From Beverwykella pulmonaria (Eukaryota; Ascomycota; Dothideomycetes; Pleosporales; Melanommataceae): 64,000 nucleotides of DNA. How positions within the stretch are numbered: position 1 is the stretch's first letter; each line of letters starts with the position of its first letter. Location: assembly GCA_001599595.1 (NCBI GenBank), contig BCHH01000004.1, forward strand, positions 3,020,778 through 3,084,777, written 5' to 3'. Shown here piece by piece: positions 22,917 to 33,423 of the stretch. The position numbers and the translations under genes are program-made. The notes beneath the pieces are model-generated. The model saw nothing but the letters and a program-made list of their open reading frames with translations. It was not told where the DNA came from and made no database searches.

Positions 22917-24504
22917 GACAAAGCAGTCAATGGCTTCGCTGGAGCCGTCTTCTACGGTGCGCATTGGCCATCCTACCTTCAAAAGGCGGTGGAGTCGCTT
23001 CTTGTGGCTGCAGGCGTGAGCGACATCTAGGCCCCCACCCTTATCGACCTCGCTGCGGGAACGGGTAACTCACAGAGCTTCTCGCAGCGCGAGACGAGCA
23101 ATTCGCCGTCGAGCTTCCTCAGGAAATGCGAGACCAGTTGGTATACAAGACGTTGCAGAATGTCACAGTCGCCGATGGCCTGTCCATATCCATTCCGGTA
23201 GAGGGCGAGAGCGTCAACGCCGTGTTCGCGGCTCAGGTGCGTGCAGATCGCTTGTTTCTTCCACCTTCGTGCTCGGCCATTATTATTTGGTGTTGTTTTC
23301 GCGTTGTCTGTGGCTCCCCAACCATTTCCCGCGATTTTCGCTGCAACCCCCTCAATCCACGGAACGTTCCGCAGCATCGCACCACAAGAATTGGTAACAC
23401 CGTCGAACGTTAGCCCCTCTCACACCTCAACTCTCTTCCTGTCATCTTCTTTGTCCAGCGTCCCCTTCAAACATCCGTCTCTCCATCGGTCCCGAACGTG
23501 TAATGCACTATGCATCTCAACTCCGGAACCATTACTCCGTCCCGTCTTTTCACCTTTCCATCTCTTGAATCCTCACGGCACAGTTTCTGAAACGCCCTCG
23601 AGAAGTTCTTGCATCGCCCGGCTCCAGCATCATCCATAGATTTCTTGGCCTAGACCCTTCATGTGTTCCACCCAGCCATCTGGACCCCTAATAACTCTCC
23701 ACAAGCGCCTCATTAGTTCGCAAATCAAGGGTCTCAAAAGGAAATTCTTCGCGTCCCAAAGCCTGCCGGAGTATTCGGCATAATATAGGCTTTCCTGGTG
23801 ATGCATTATCAGAGGTCGAATGAGGAAAGCCCCTCGAGCATATTTTCTACGTCTTTATTTTCCAGTTTTCCTTCTTTCGTCGGCTCAGCTGTTCTCTTCA
23901 TGCCCCAAATAGTCTTCCACCCCTTTCCGATGACGGTCCTTGAACCCTATTAGTTCATCCCTGAGGGATTACTAACTTCCCCTGTTTTTGCATAGCCATA
24001 CGAACCACCATTTTGGAGGTCCCCCTGAAGGAGTTTTCAGCTCAAGAAATTCACCGAAGTTGGCACATTGCTTCGTAGTACGTAGTCTATCTCTTTGCTT
24101 TCATCCATTTATTCTATCCGCGTCTATACCGCGTCTGTCTCATTGTCCATTTTCGGAACGTTGTTTGGACATTTGACTCGGGGCATCTACTCCTTGGAGT
24201 CCGTCTATTCCAAAGTAGAGGGGAGAGTTTCTCATGCCTCCCCACAGACAACACACCCCTCTCCTATTCCGTAATCGCGCTCTGGGAGTCCACAATTCGC
24301 GACCACCTCTTAGCCTCGACGACATCATCAACGACCACGAGCCGCGCTTCCGCCACAGCGTTTGTTGGAGGGACGAACCCGTTGTTTTCGCTTCCGCTAG
24401 GTTAGGACAAGGTGAAGTGGACCGTGCGGCTAGAGAAGGAGGCACTACGGAAGAGGCTGAGGACGCTGAGCCATGTTGCTGTACTAGAGGGAGAGAAGTT
24501 AGAT
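22917..24504 (+). pseudogene. broken class I SAM-dependent methyltransferase (Methyltransf_11-like)
   Basis: Two pieces of one methyltransferase family are recognisable. The 5' piece (22917-23236) reads GFAGAVFYGAHWPSYLQKAV, then LIDLAAGTG (the SAM-binding glycine loop), then LTELLAARDEQFAVE and GLSISIPVEGESVNAVFAAQ. It carries an in-frame TAG at 23028-23030 and a one-base loss at about 23066-23069, in the Lys codon expected after GTG; frame is lost there. A GTGCGT donor-like site follows VFAAQ, but the FHWF motif normally next is absent. The 3' piece (about 24346-24504) reads NPLFSLPLG, a TAG at 24403-24405, DKVKWTVRLEKEALRKRL, then RTLSHVAVLEGEKLD and a GTGAGT donor-like site. About 1.1 kb between the pieces is unrecognised. 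Any enzyme would be non-functional. It lies in the same accessory stretch as the HET gene. Confidence 0.75.
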
Positions 24505-25663
24505 GTGAGTTATGCTTGTCCTTGTCGATGAATTTCTTTCATTGTCTTGTGAGACATTGAGGTGGGTGTGACCATGAAGGGAAGGGGTGTGCAATAGGAT
24601 AGACGGAGGCGTGTCGGCAATGAGAAGGAAGAGTCGGGTAGGAGAACCACAATGGAATAGTAGAAGACCTCTGTGTTGCACCAGGTGTACTAGCCACCGC
24701 AACAGTATCAGGCCTCTCAAGAGAAGTGGAACATCGACCAGAGGAATTTTGCGGAAGACTGCATCCTCGCGCAGTGCAAGGAGAATGCAGCTCCCAGTGG
24801 TCATATCAACAGGCCAATTCCCGCAACATGCGGAGATGATGGTGCGTATGTGATCCCCGGCCGTGGTCGCGACGCCATGTCTCAGGTTTTGCTTGTATGA
24901 AAGAATACAAGCAACTTTTCGGGCGAGTAGGCAGGCGTGGAGATTTTTTATGAAGCCTTGAGGTATGACCCTGAGCGGAACAGCCTCTAATGCAGACCTT
25001 GGTGGTGGTAGTAAATACTCAAATGAGAATTTTGAGGACGGAAGTGAGTAAAGATTCTGCGTGAATGGCAGCCCGTTCGTGGGTAAGATTGAGTGCCGGC
25101 TCACTCGAGCATCTCTAGGTGGTGAATGTATTTCAGCTCAACAAGCAGTCTCGTATATGAGTTCCTGGTTGAGCTGGATTAGATGGCGATGTAAAATCGC
25201 CCGAGCCCGGTTCGAGGTTCGAGGATCGAAGTCGCCCACCAGAGCCGCTGCAACCTCCCATCTAGTGACATTTTCTCCTCTCGGTCCCCTAGCTGTCTTG
25301 TCTATGTTGTCCATCTGTGCGCCCTTCGCTTTAAAAATAGGATACCGCAGTATGAGAGCCTTCGAAGGCGCAAGTCACCATGGCCGTACTCTGGACATAC
25401 GACATATCAGTCGGTAGGCCAACAACGTAATGTGGGCCTCGCCGGTGCATTGAGTGTTGCTGTCGTTTGGGAGTCTTTGCCCTGGTGTTTGGATCATCAT
25501 TTACTCGCGTCGGCTTCGTTAGAAACGTTCCAAGGTGCGAGAGCAGGTAAAATTCATGCAATATGAGGAAGGCCATACCCTCAGACGTACGTATCCAATC
25601 AAAGTTGGCAGAGTTTTAAAGACTAAAATAGCTTCTATAGGTGTCCCAGTACTCTAGTGCCAG
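24505..25663. other. accessory-looking stretch, no gene supported
   Basis: May contain the rest of the decayed methyltransferase. The minus frame 24499-25104 has 201 codons but no domain, and both strands look equally coding-like, so it is not called. Confidence 0.35.
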
Positions 25664-25782
25664 ATATTCCCAGGAGAACGCGCCCAGAAACCCTTGTCTC
25701 CTAGTATGCTATTCCTAGAGAATCCTCGTAAGACCAATCGACTAGCTGATGAGGGCGCCTGGGCGCGTTCTCCTGGGAATAT
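25664..25782. repeat. perfect 24-bp inverted repeat around a 71-bp loop
   Basis: Bases 25664-25687 are the exact reverse complement of 25759-25782 (core CCCAGGAGAACGCGCCCAG). The flanks and spacer carry further short related motifs (TCTCCTAG, CTAGGAG), so the whole stretch 25640-25850 could fold into a long hairpin. It sits 240-360 bp past the stop codon of the HET gene. It could be a MITE or the end of a decayed DNA transposon; no target-site duplication was proven. Confidence 0.85.
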
Positions 25783-26023
25783 TCTCCTAGGACTAACATG
25801 CTAGGAGAAATCTTAGCCTAAGAGCATCCTCCCAGTACTAATTTCTGTTATCCTAAAAGCTCCTAAGCTAACTTGTTAACCCTATTATAGCTACTACAAC
25901 AAACCTAGCGCTCCGCCTGTTTAACCTACACCCCTTGTGCCAAGCTTTTGGTTTAGTGAATAGATCTAGATATATCACATAAAAAATGTCAATATAACTT
26001 CTCGTCCGGAAATGAATTTCCCC
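25783..26023. other. 3' flank of the HET gene
   Basis: AT-richer than its surroundings, with scattered CTAGGAG/CTCCTAG-like motifs that echo the inverted repeat next to it. It presumably includes the HET gene's 3' UTR. Confidence 0.35.
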
Positions 26024-28657
26024 TCAAAACAATTTTACAACTACGCGGGTGGGCCCCTGTCTCCAAAAGGCATCCACATGGCATCGACCGCAACCAACCC
26101 GAAAAGCCTTCCCACCTTCATACCGCACCACTAGAACGTAGTACAGACACCATGGCTTGTCGAAGTCATAACATCGGAAAGGGCGATCTGCCCATTTGAG
26201 TGGCCGACCATCCAACATTGACGAAAATACTGACCCAACCGTCTCGAAAAACTTGCTATAGACGGGGAATGCCTCCTCTTCCTTTTCATCCTGCTGGGCC
26301 GGCAAAGACTCCGCCGCTTTTTGTGCGTCACTATCGTTTTCAGGAGGATACGAGTCGTTGGCTTCAACGTAGTGCGGTCCGTTGGTTCGGGTAATGACGA
26401 CGCAGCTGACCTCTGCGGTATCAACATTTTCACCCGACTCTGCGTGCGGATAATCATGCAGACCGACGGCGCCCGCAAAATTTCCGTAGCTATCCTCCAG
26501 GCCAAATAGTCTCACACCCTTATAGGTATTCTTTCTATCCAGCCCGAAGTCTTCAAGTCGTGTGAGCCTGTCGCGCAATTTGAATTTCGCAGTGAGAGCC
26601 TCAAAGGTTAGCAAGTGCGGCTCTTGGTGGATGAATGCGGTTTCAAGATGATAGCTCGTTTTACGCTTCTCGTCATCTACGACCGTATGTTCAAAGACTT
26701 TTACTGCGCTCTCGCGGTCGACGTACAATGGGCGTACGAACGAATCGTGGCCCGGAATAGATACGGCCTTGCCAACGTGGCGAAATGACCACCCTTTTGC
26801 TACCCGTAGAGGCGTCTGAGATACGAAGCTGGGCTCGAGAGTCACAGGCTCAGAATCATCGCTTCGCATCGTGATACGATGCCACTCACTTTTGTCCAGC
26901 AGGCTGATGCCTCTGATATCCTGGCTAGTGAACGGTACCCCATTCGCTGGATCGATCCAAGTGACACGACTTAGATGCTCAGCTCTTACGCTGCCATACT
27001 GGATAATACCGCCTTCCCAGCCCATCCAACTCCAGCTTGGACATATGGGGTGGTTGGTATCCGGATGAATCCTACGCTTCGGCTCCGTTTCCGGAAACCA
27101 GAGCAAGGCATGCTCAAGCTCCGAGATGGGAAGCCCGAACAGAAAGTCGCTTCTGAACGTCGGCCGCGTGGCTGCCATGAGGCCCTTGAAGGCGTTGACG
27201 ATGTCGGTGTTCTTCGTCATGGCTCTTCGCGTGTAGTCTGCCACTATATCGGCGTACTGAGTAAAGTTAGTGTTCAGATTCAAGATGTCATTCCTCAAGA
27301 CCTCGAGTGGTGGTTTTGGTGGCTCAGAACGGCGCTTCAGAATAGGCCATGGATGAAGGTCTTCGTGAAAGACTCCTTTCTCGTGGTGCAGCTGTACTGT
27401 TTTAGGCGTTACAAATAGCTTCCTTCGTGACACTGCGCCTTCTTGAAGGGTCCACGCGCGCCCACCCCACGGAGAACTCGCGTACGTGGGCATTTCTGGA
27501 CGATTCGCCAAGTTCATCTTGCCAACTCTTTGAATGTGTTGATACCAGGATCGTGTGTCTTCGCGCACCCCGGGAAGGCCTACGTCCGCATGATCACCAT
27601 TCGTATTAACTATGGTGAACGATGCACAGCGATATATCGAGTCCATATTGTTGATCTGCAACATCTTGTATTCCTCGTCGTCCTGAATGATGCAGAGGCT
27701 ATCCACCCACAGATACCTATGACCGATAGCGAGGACGAGCTGCATCGAGTCGCGAATAGTCTTAGGTACTGAATCGCACTGTAAGGGTACGCCTTGTGGC
27801 TTTTGCAACTTGAATGAGGTGTCCTTTTTGTGGAGAAGAGTGTTAGTCGTGCCCCAAACATAGCTCAGAGCAGCATATTTTGTCGGCTGGGACACGAGAA
27901 CAACGCACTCATCCACAGCATCTAAAAGCATGAAGTCCTTCTGAACAGCCGGCGGAAGCCCACTCGTTCCCTCTCCCTCGAACGGAGGAAGCGCCTCCAT
28001 CCAGGCTCGCACGAGCCCAAAGTCGATCTGCTGACCCATTCGACGTCCCTGGTACGGGATCACCTTCTCCCAGACTCTGTGGACTTGAACACTAGCTATC
28101 TTTTGGCCCCCTTTCGCACTGAATAGCCACACTTGCAGTGAGTACCGCCCGACATCTTTGTTGTGCCCCTTGTCCACATTGTCCAGTGCGAAGAAAACAG
28201 ACTGCGGATCCAGACTCTCGATTGTCGGTGTCCAGTTCCGCGCTCTGAGTTCAATAACTCCACTTTCTGTCGAGCCGAGGCCTAATATGACCTCGCTATT
28301 TCCAATCTTCATGCGCTGGCGTAGTTGGTTGTTCAGCAAGGGATCCTTTTCTCCAGTGGTTCGAAACTCTTTGAGTGCAATGAATTCGGGGTACGCTGTC
28401 TGGAAGGATTCGACAACCAGCTGACAGAAACGGCAAGACGATGCTCTCGCGCAAAGTTCGGCTAGGCCGCCAAATGGCAGCTCGACGTCGGGGATTCGCA
28501 TCGGCGCGTACTGCATGTTGTGTTTGAGGATGGTTCCTCGGAGGTCGTGGCTTAGGAGCCAGTCGAAGTTGATCCAGCTGCAGGTGGAGCATAGACCCCA
28601 TACCTCTTCAGCTTCGATGGATTGCGGACTCTTGTGATACCAGGGATCGTTCAGCAT
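26024..28657 (-). CDS. HET-domain (heterokaryon incompatibility) protein
   Basis: HET proteins trigger cell death when genetically different hyphae fuse and belong to the fungal allorecognition repertoire. This is one uninterrupted 877-aa frame from ATG 28657. Two Cys pairs near the N-terminus (LCSTC at 22-25 region, SCRFC near 74-77) are usual in this class. The HET domain runs from about residue 260 to 410: YAALSYVWG, then VPKTIRDSMQLVLAIGHRYL, WVDSLCIIQDDEEYKM, and later WGGRAWTLQEGAVSRRKLFV. The C-terminal half (about 450-877) has no recognised partner domain such as NACHT, ankyrin or WD40. No internal stop or frameshift was seen, so it may be functional. It is flanked by a methyltransferase pseudogene and a perfect inverted repeat. 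Confidence 0.92.
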   Translation of the reverse strand: MLNDPWYHKSPQSIEAEEVWGLCSTCSWINFDWLLSHDLRGTILKHNMQYAPMRIPDVELPFGGLAELCARASSCRFCQLVVESFQTAYPEFIALKEFRTTGEKDPLLNNQLRQRMKIGNSEVILGLGSTESGVIELRARNWTPTIESLDPQSVFFALDNVDKGHNKDVGRYSLQVWLFSAKGGQKIASVQVHRVWEKVIPYQGRRMGQQIDFGLVRAWMEALPPFEGEGTSGLPPAVQKDFMLLDAVDECVVLVSQPTKYAALSYVWGTTNTLLHKKDTSFKLQKPQGVPLQCDSVPKTIRDSMQLVLAIGHRYLWVDSLCIIQDDEEYKMLQINNMDSIYRCASFTIVNTNGDHADVGLPGVREDTRSWYQHIQRVGKMNLANRPEMPTYASSPWGGRAWTLQEGAVSRRKLFVTPKTVQLHHEKGVFHEDLHPWPILKRRSEPPKPPLEVLRNDILNLNTNFTQYADIVADYTRRAMTKNTDIVNAFKGLMAATRPTFRSDFLFGLPISELEHALLWFPETEPKRRIHPDTNHPICPSWSWMGWEGGIIQYGSVRAEHLSRVTWIDPANGVPFTSQDIRGISLLDKSEWHRITMRSDDSEPVTLEPSFVSQTPLRVAKGWSFRHVGKAVSIPGHDSFVRPLYVDRESAVKVFEHTVVDDEKRKTSYHLETAFIHQEPHLLTFEALTAKFKLRDRLTRLEDFGLDRKNTYKGVRLFGLEDSYGNFAGAVGLHDYPHAESGENVDTAEVSCVVITRTNGPHYVEANDSYPPENDSDAQKAAESLPAQQDEKEEEAFPVYSKFFETVGSVFSSMLDGRPLKWADRPFRCYDFDKPWCLYYVLVVRYEGGKAFRVGCGRCHVDAFWRQGPTRVVVKLF

Positions 28658-29846
28658 CGTGATTGAAGGGATTGTCTTGCGCGCGGTTTACAACAAAGGC
28701 TGCTGCTGCTGCCGCCAATGGTCTTGCGTTGAGCGGGCTCGCGGTATCTGAGATTGCAACAATGACGGCGGAATCGAAAAGACCTGAATGCAAATAGGCC
28801 ATGGAGAGTGCTCCGTCGTCTTCGATCACCTCTGAGTGTTGTGGTAGTGGTCTGACAAGGTCACAAGGCTCCCACAGAGTATCGCAACGCCTTGTGGTTG
28901 ACGGCAGCATGCGCGCAGCGACAAAATGCTCAGCCCAGTTTCCTTGAGATTGTACGTATCGTTGATTTGCAGGGAGGTTGTACAATCACCCTATTTTTTG
29001 GTGACAGGCCTGTGATAGGCTTCAGCTCGCTCCTCAAGCGATGCGCCACCCTCAGCCTTGCCGCCGGCCGATGCTAACCTACACACCGAGGGCCCGGTGG
29101 TGTGAGAATTGCCATCCCTCGCATGGCAGTGTTTCTCCCGAAAATTATTCCTCCTGGGCTGTGAGCAGACGCCTGGCGATGGGAAGTCGGCCTTGCCGCA
29201 TACAGATACCGAATCTGTATCAAGGCCGACATGATTGGCTAGCCATGGCCGCGGGCTCGACAAAATCTACGCAACGAATGTTGTGTATGAGTATGTGAGG
29301 AGCAGGTCTTGTTAACAAGAAGGTGTAGAGTTAAAGACGTAGGGCAAACTTTTGCGTGGTGAAAGGAAAGCGGGGGCGAGCAACGTAGGTAGTGGGTAGG
29401 ATGAAAGTGAATATGACAGAATAAGTTAGATTGGACTCTATGAGGAATGGATCTTCCACGTTGCTGATGGGTTTCACGAAAAGCTGTGTTTACGCCAGGC
29501 AATGAGAACTTACACTGCCTCGGTAGTGGCTCACCATGGAAATGGCATACTGAGGGAAAATGAAGGACATATAGCCAAATGAGAATCTATAGAATATACC
29601 CAGAAGACCCTAGAGAACTTAAGGGAACCGAGAGATAGGCGCTGGAGTTGGTATGTAAGACTACAGTTGGAGACGCCACATGCGCCCCATGTCGAAATAT
29701 ATATTCCATTTCTACAGTAGATTCCTAGTTTAGGTTTTTGGAGTACTTGGGCTCCTAATGGTTCTCATGATTTCATTACCCATGACCAAGCTGTTGCCTG
29801 ACGCTTGGCTTTCTTTCCACTAGTATTCGTGAGAGCAAGCAAGAAA
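28658..29846. other. intergenic region upstream of the HET gene
   Basis: About 1.2 kb holding the HET promoter side and the 3' UTR of LSM6. Only short unsupported frames were seen. Confidence 0.4.
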
Positions 29847-30347
29847 TCATGCACTATCGGCGCAGATATATGTGACTATGAGAATAAGCTAAGGAACCAA
29901 TGATACGAGGGAAAAGGTTAGGCTTACCGTTATTTCCTCGAACAAAAGCATCGCCCCAGTTGCGGACCAGTTTACCGTCGGCGATTTCTTTGCATCGCTC
30001 GAGGGCAATGTTCATGTAGCCATCGACAGATTGGAGGTCGCCTGTTTGGCAGTCAGACTTTTGAAAGAGATGCATGATTTACATTCATATAAGGATGATG
30101 GGCTGTATGAAGGGCGAGACGTAGGTGAATAATAGGAAAACATGAGAGTTTGACAAATGTTTGCTAATACGGTGGGTGATAGAGTAGTAATAAGAAGGAA
30201 GGAGATCTGCCTACCCTTGTATATGATACCGGAGTTCAACTTCACCGTGACAGGAGCACCAATGATCTCGCTCAAGAAGCCACTGGGATCCCTCGAATCA
30301 CCCTGTGCGTCGACCTCTGGGGTGCCATTTTGCTTGACTTCTGCCAT
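29847..30347 (-). CDS. LSM6: LSM6, U6 snRNA-associated Sm-like protein
   Basis: LSm6 is a subunit of the same Lsm1-7/Lsm2-8 rings as LSm5. Three exons (30347-30215, 30041-29928, 29875-29847) join in phase to give 91 aa. The Sm fold is clear: DPSGFLSEIIGAPVTVKLNS, GIIYKG joined to DLQSVDGYMNIALERCKEIA, then GDAFVRGNN joined to VTYI. The last exon is only 29 nt and completes the final strand plus CADSA. An N-terminal extension (MAEVKQNGTPEVDAQGDSR) precedes the Sm domain. It is divergent from the Rad60-like gene across 343 bp. Confidence 0.95.
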
Positions 30348-30690
30348 ATTTGGGGCGTGATGCCAGAGATGATTCGTGAATTCAAGGTACTGTAGCCAGA
30401 TAGGCTGGTCTTGTGGTAGTCGTATGAAATAGCGATGACAATCTTTTTTTGGTTGATGTGAGGCTTCGTCTTTGTGCGTTTACCAGGTGAAAAGGTGATG
30501 TCGTCGGCGAAAGTAAGTGGGAACGCCGATGGCGCACAGACCACCAAATCACTACCCAATCGCGAAAAGCGTGATCGCGCGTTGCTTCAGCCTTGTGCAC
30601 ACTCCCCTCTATCCTCCGCATTCCCCTCGAACCACCTGCGCGGCACACACCACTTCAACCTAGCAACTCCCCTGTGTATATGCCTTCGCA
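30348..30690. promoter_or_regulatory. divergent promoter region, LSM6 / Rad60-like gene
   Basis: 343 bp between divergent start codons. No specific element was identified. Confidence 0.4.
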
Positions 30691-32131
30691 ATGACCGACA
30701 CAACCGCAAGCGGCACCGCCGAGCAGCCGAAGAAGCGTGGTTTGTTCAAGAAGGCTGCATGGCAGACGGCCGCAAAGCCAGAGGGGAAAGAGAGGGACAT
30801 GTTTAGCCACTCGAACACATTCAACGATATTGTTGCTGAGCAGGCAAAGCGGGTCAAGGAAGAGAAGCAGAAGATGCAAGCGGCGAAGAAGCGCAAGGCA
30901 GAGGAAGAGGGCGAGAGGAAGAAGCGCAAAGTCTCGGGAGACGGAGAAGCGCATCAATTACCTGGTAGTGGGTCTGCAAGCTCGACTCAGGAGAGCAGAA
31001 CAAGAAGCAAGGGGTGGGAATTGACAGTCTTACTTCCTGGGACTCACATTGCTAACTCTAAAGCAGTCGTAGTAGAACGTCTCTCTCACCCGTCCCTACG
31101 AAGCCAGACCCAAACTCCTTAATTACGCACTACGATTCTCTAACCAAATCCTCGTCAAACATTAGCTCTTGGCCTCAGAAAACCTCCAATGTAATAGATC
31201 TGGGCGACACTGACTCAGATTCCGACGATTCACTCTACCAGAAACCTCCACCGAGACAGGCACCCGCCGTATCAATGCCCCGCCTTCCCTCCAAACCCAC
31301 GCCATCAGAAGAAGTCGAAGAGGTCCATGACCCAGAGATTGCGGCAATAATTGCTAGGGCGCGTGCAAGGGCTGCAAAGGAAGCAGAAGCCACGATACCT
31401 CAGACGAAGGGAGCCGCGCAAAAACCAGCAGTCGTGCAGTTGTTCATCTCATCCGAGATACCCGAAACCATATCCATGCTCATTAAAATCAAGATAGACA
31501 CACAGATCCAGAAGCCGTGGGAAGCGTGGTGCAGCAGGCAAGGCTTCTCGAAGGAAAAAATGGATGACATTTTCCTGACATGGAAGGGGAAACAGATATA
31601 TACGAGTACGACAATTGCTCGGTTGGGCGTGAGCCTTGATAGGAACGGGTTCATTACCGTCCAGGACGATCCGCAAATCTACGATGAGAACAACCTGCCG
31701 AAAATTCATCTAGAGGCTTGGACAAAAGAGTTGTTTGAGGAACGGAAGAAGGAGTTGGCCGAAGAAGAAGTAGCAAAGCGGAAAGCTGCTGAAGAGCTGG
31801 AAGAGGTAGATGAAGAGCCTGTTGCAGAGCCTGTGGTTGAGGCGCGGAAGATTAGGTTGTTCTTGAAGGCAAGGGGGAAGCCAGATTTCAAGATCAGTGT
31901 CAACCCGGTATGTCTTCACCACACAGCCTTTTGAGTTCTGATATCTTCATATTGACAAATTAGAAGGACACCACTTTCGATCACCTCACGGCCGCTTTCA
32001 AGATGAAGATGGCAATACCAACAGAATGCCCCATCACGTTGATGTTCGATGGAGACCGATTGCAACCCTTGGACACGATCGCCGACTGCGATATCGATGA
32101 CATGGACTCGATTGAGGTCCACTTCAAATAG
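30691..32131 (+). CDS. Rad60/Esc2/NIP45-like protein with SUMO-like domains
   Basis: Rad60-family proteins carry tandem SUMO-like domains, work with the SUMO pathway and support replication-fork and recombination repair. Three exons (30691-31013, 31067-31907, 31964-32131) give 443 aa. The first intron (GTGGGA...GCTAAC...GCAG) and the second (GTATGT...TTAG) keep phase. The N-terminal part is charged and disordered, with a Lys/Arg-rich segment (KKRKAEEEGERKKRKVSG) that may be a nuclear signal, and an acidic patch DLGDTDSDSDDS that resembles a SUMO-interacting surface. A first ubiquitin-like fold spans about residues 245-330 (VQLFISSEIPETISMLIKIK to NGFITVQDD). A second at the C-terminus reads IRLFLKARGKPDFKISVNP, then CPITLMFDGDRLQPLDTIAD and DSIEVHFK, typical of Rad60-SLD. 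Residue positions are approximate. Confidence 0.88.
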
Positions 32132-32847
32132 CCAGCACTCACTTCTTCCCTCATTCTTCTTCGAGTACTACAATCGATTTCCGTCCTGACATAGCGTGGT
32201 ATGCCGAGGTATTGGTAATCGGCTTTTCTTTACATATGATGATTCAATATATTGCGAGCGAGGCGTTGGTGGGATTTGTCCGATATGTCAGGATATCACA
32301 TTACGATTGGGCGCACCACTGAGAGAGATATCATTGGGTCCTGTATTTCTGACTTTCAAGAGGTAATGATGCACTAAACAAAATTTACAAGTGACGAACG
32401 GTATATGCAGTGGGTTCTATATTTTTCAGACAGATCTGTTCTTCACAGTTCATAGCCGAAACCATCCTTACACATCAGTGCATGCGGTTTTGCATGCATC
32501 TTTTCTGTATCTTCGCATCCATCTTGCATGACACGTCTTTCTTTTCGATTTTTCAAGTCAAGCCTTCCCCAAACTGACCCCTCCAAGACTTGGAAGCTTG
32601 AATAAGTACACGTCCTAACTCTATTCATCTACAACTAGACTGACGCTTAGGTTCATGAAGCAGCCGAAATAAGCTTAATTTTAAGCCTCATACTAGCGCC
32701 TCTACCCCGCCACCAGAACTGCCCCACTCTAAAAAATGTTTCTCGACCTCCCGTCGGCCATCGATCCTGTCTCCCTTGACGACTCCAACCATCCCCTCTC
32801 CACCTAACACACACCGGGAAAAGAAGAATAAGAAGAAGGAGCACAAA
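32132..32847. other. intergenic region before TRM112
   Basis: About 700 bp with the 3' UTR of the Rad60-like gene and the TRM112 promoter. An A-rich, AAGAAG-like stretch lies directly before the TRM112 ATG. Nothing else was recognised. Confidence 0.4.
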
Positions 32848-33423
32848 ATGAAACTCCTAACTCTCAACTTCCTAACCTGCGCCCTCAAATCCTGCAAATC
32901 ATCACCCTCCTCCTTCCCTTTACACCCTCGCGACGCCGAACTCGAGGTCGTGGAATCAGACATAAATCTAGCTTTTTTGAAGAACATATTGCCGCGGCTG
33001 ATGTGGGCGGAGTTACGAGTTATTGTGGGCGAGGTACGTGGCACTTACATTTGAGGAATCGGGGAAGGGAAGGGAAGGGAAGGGAAGGGCAAAGGGATAG
33101 GGAATTAGAAGGTTATTAACGTGATTGTATAGCTTGGCCTCCCCTCCCTCCCGGAGACACCGCCTGAGCGAGACGACCTCTCCACCATCCCCTCGATCAC
33201 CTCACCCTCCGTAGTCCAAGACCCCAAGGCCATCAACTCCCTAGACACCGCGCCCGCACTGGTACCACTAGAAGAGACTCCGACGCAGACTGCCATCGAC
33301 CTTCACCGTATATTACTCGAGACATGCATCAAAGAGGGAAAGCTGGTGTGTGGGAATTGCGGATATGAGTATGCGGTTAAAGAGGGGGTTGCGAATTTTC
33401 TGCTGCCGGGGCATTTGGTGTAG
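32848..33423 (+). CDS. TRM112: TRM112, activator subunit of RNA and protein methyltransferases
   Basis: Trm112 is a small zinc protein that activates several methyltransferases (tRNA Trm9 and Trm11, rRNA Bud23, eRF1 Mtq2). Two exons (32848-33033, 33133-33423) join in phase to give 158 aa. The start MKLLTLNFLTCALKSCKSSP is diagnostic, and VESDINLAFLKNILPRLMWA is the following helix. The zinc knuckle is formed by the CALKSC pair and CGNCGYEY near the C-terminus. The end reads VKEGVANFLLPGHLV, the family's usual IxNMLLPxHLV-like closure. The central insert (about residues 65-115) is Pro/Thr-rich. The intron contains a GGGAA repeat. Confidence 0.95.
33062..33089. repeat. GGGAA tandem repeat inside the TRM112 intron
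   Basis: Five to six GGGAA units in tandem on the sense strand, followed by GGGCAAAGGG and GGG, within the only TRM112 intron. Four or more G3 runs with 2-nt loops fit a G-quadruplex motif in the pre-mRNA or DNA. Confidence 0.85.

Noticed and set aside
24499..25104. 201-codon minus-strand frame in the accessory stretch
   Set aside because: No domain, weak start, and it overlaps the methyltransferase remnants on the other strand.
25195..25225. GGTTCGAGG-like sequence, possible tRNA T arm
   Set aside because: The repeated TTCGAGG gives no paired T stem, and no anticodon or acceptor arms could be drawn.
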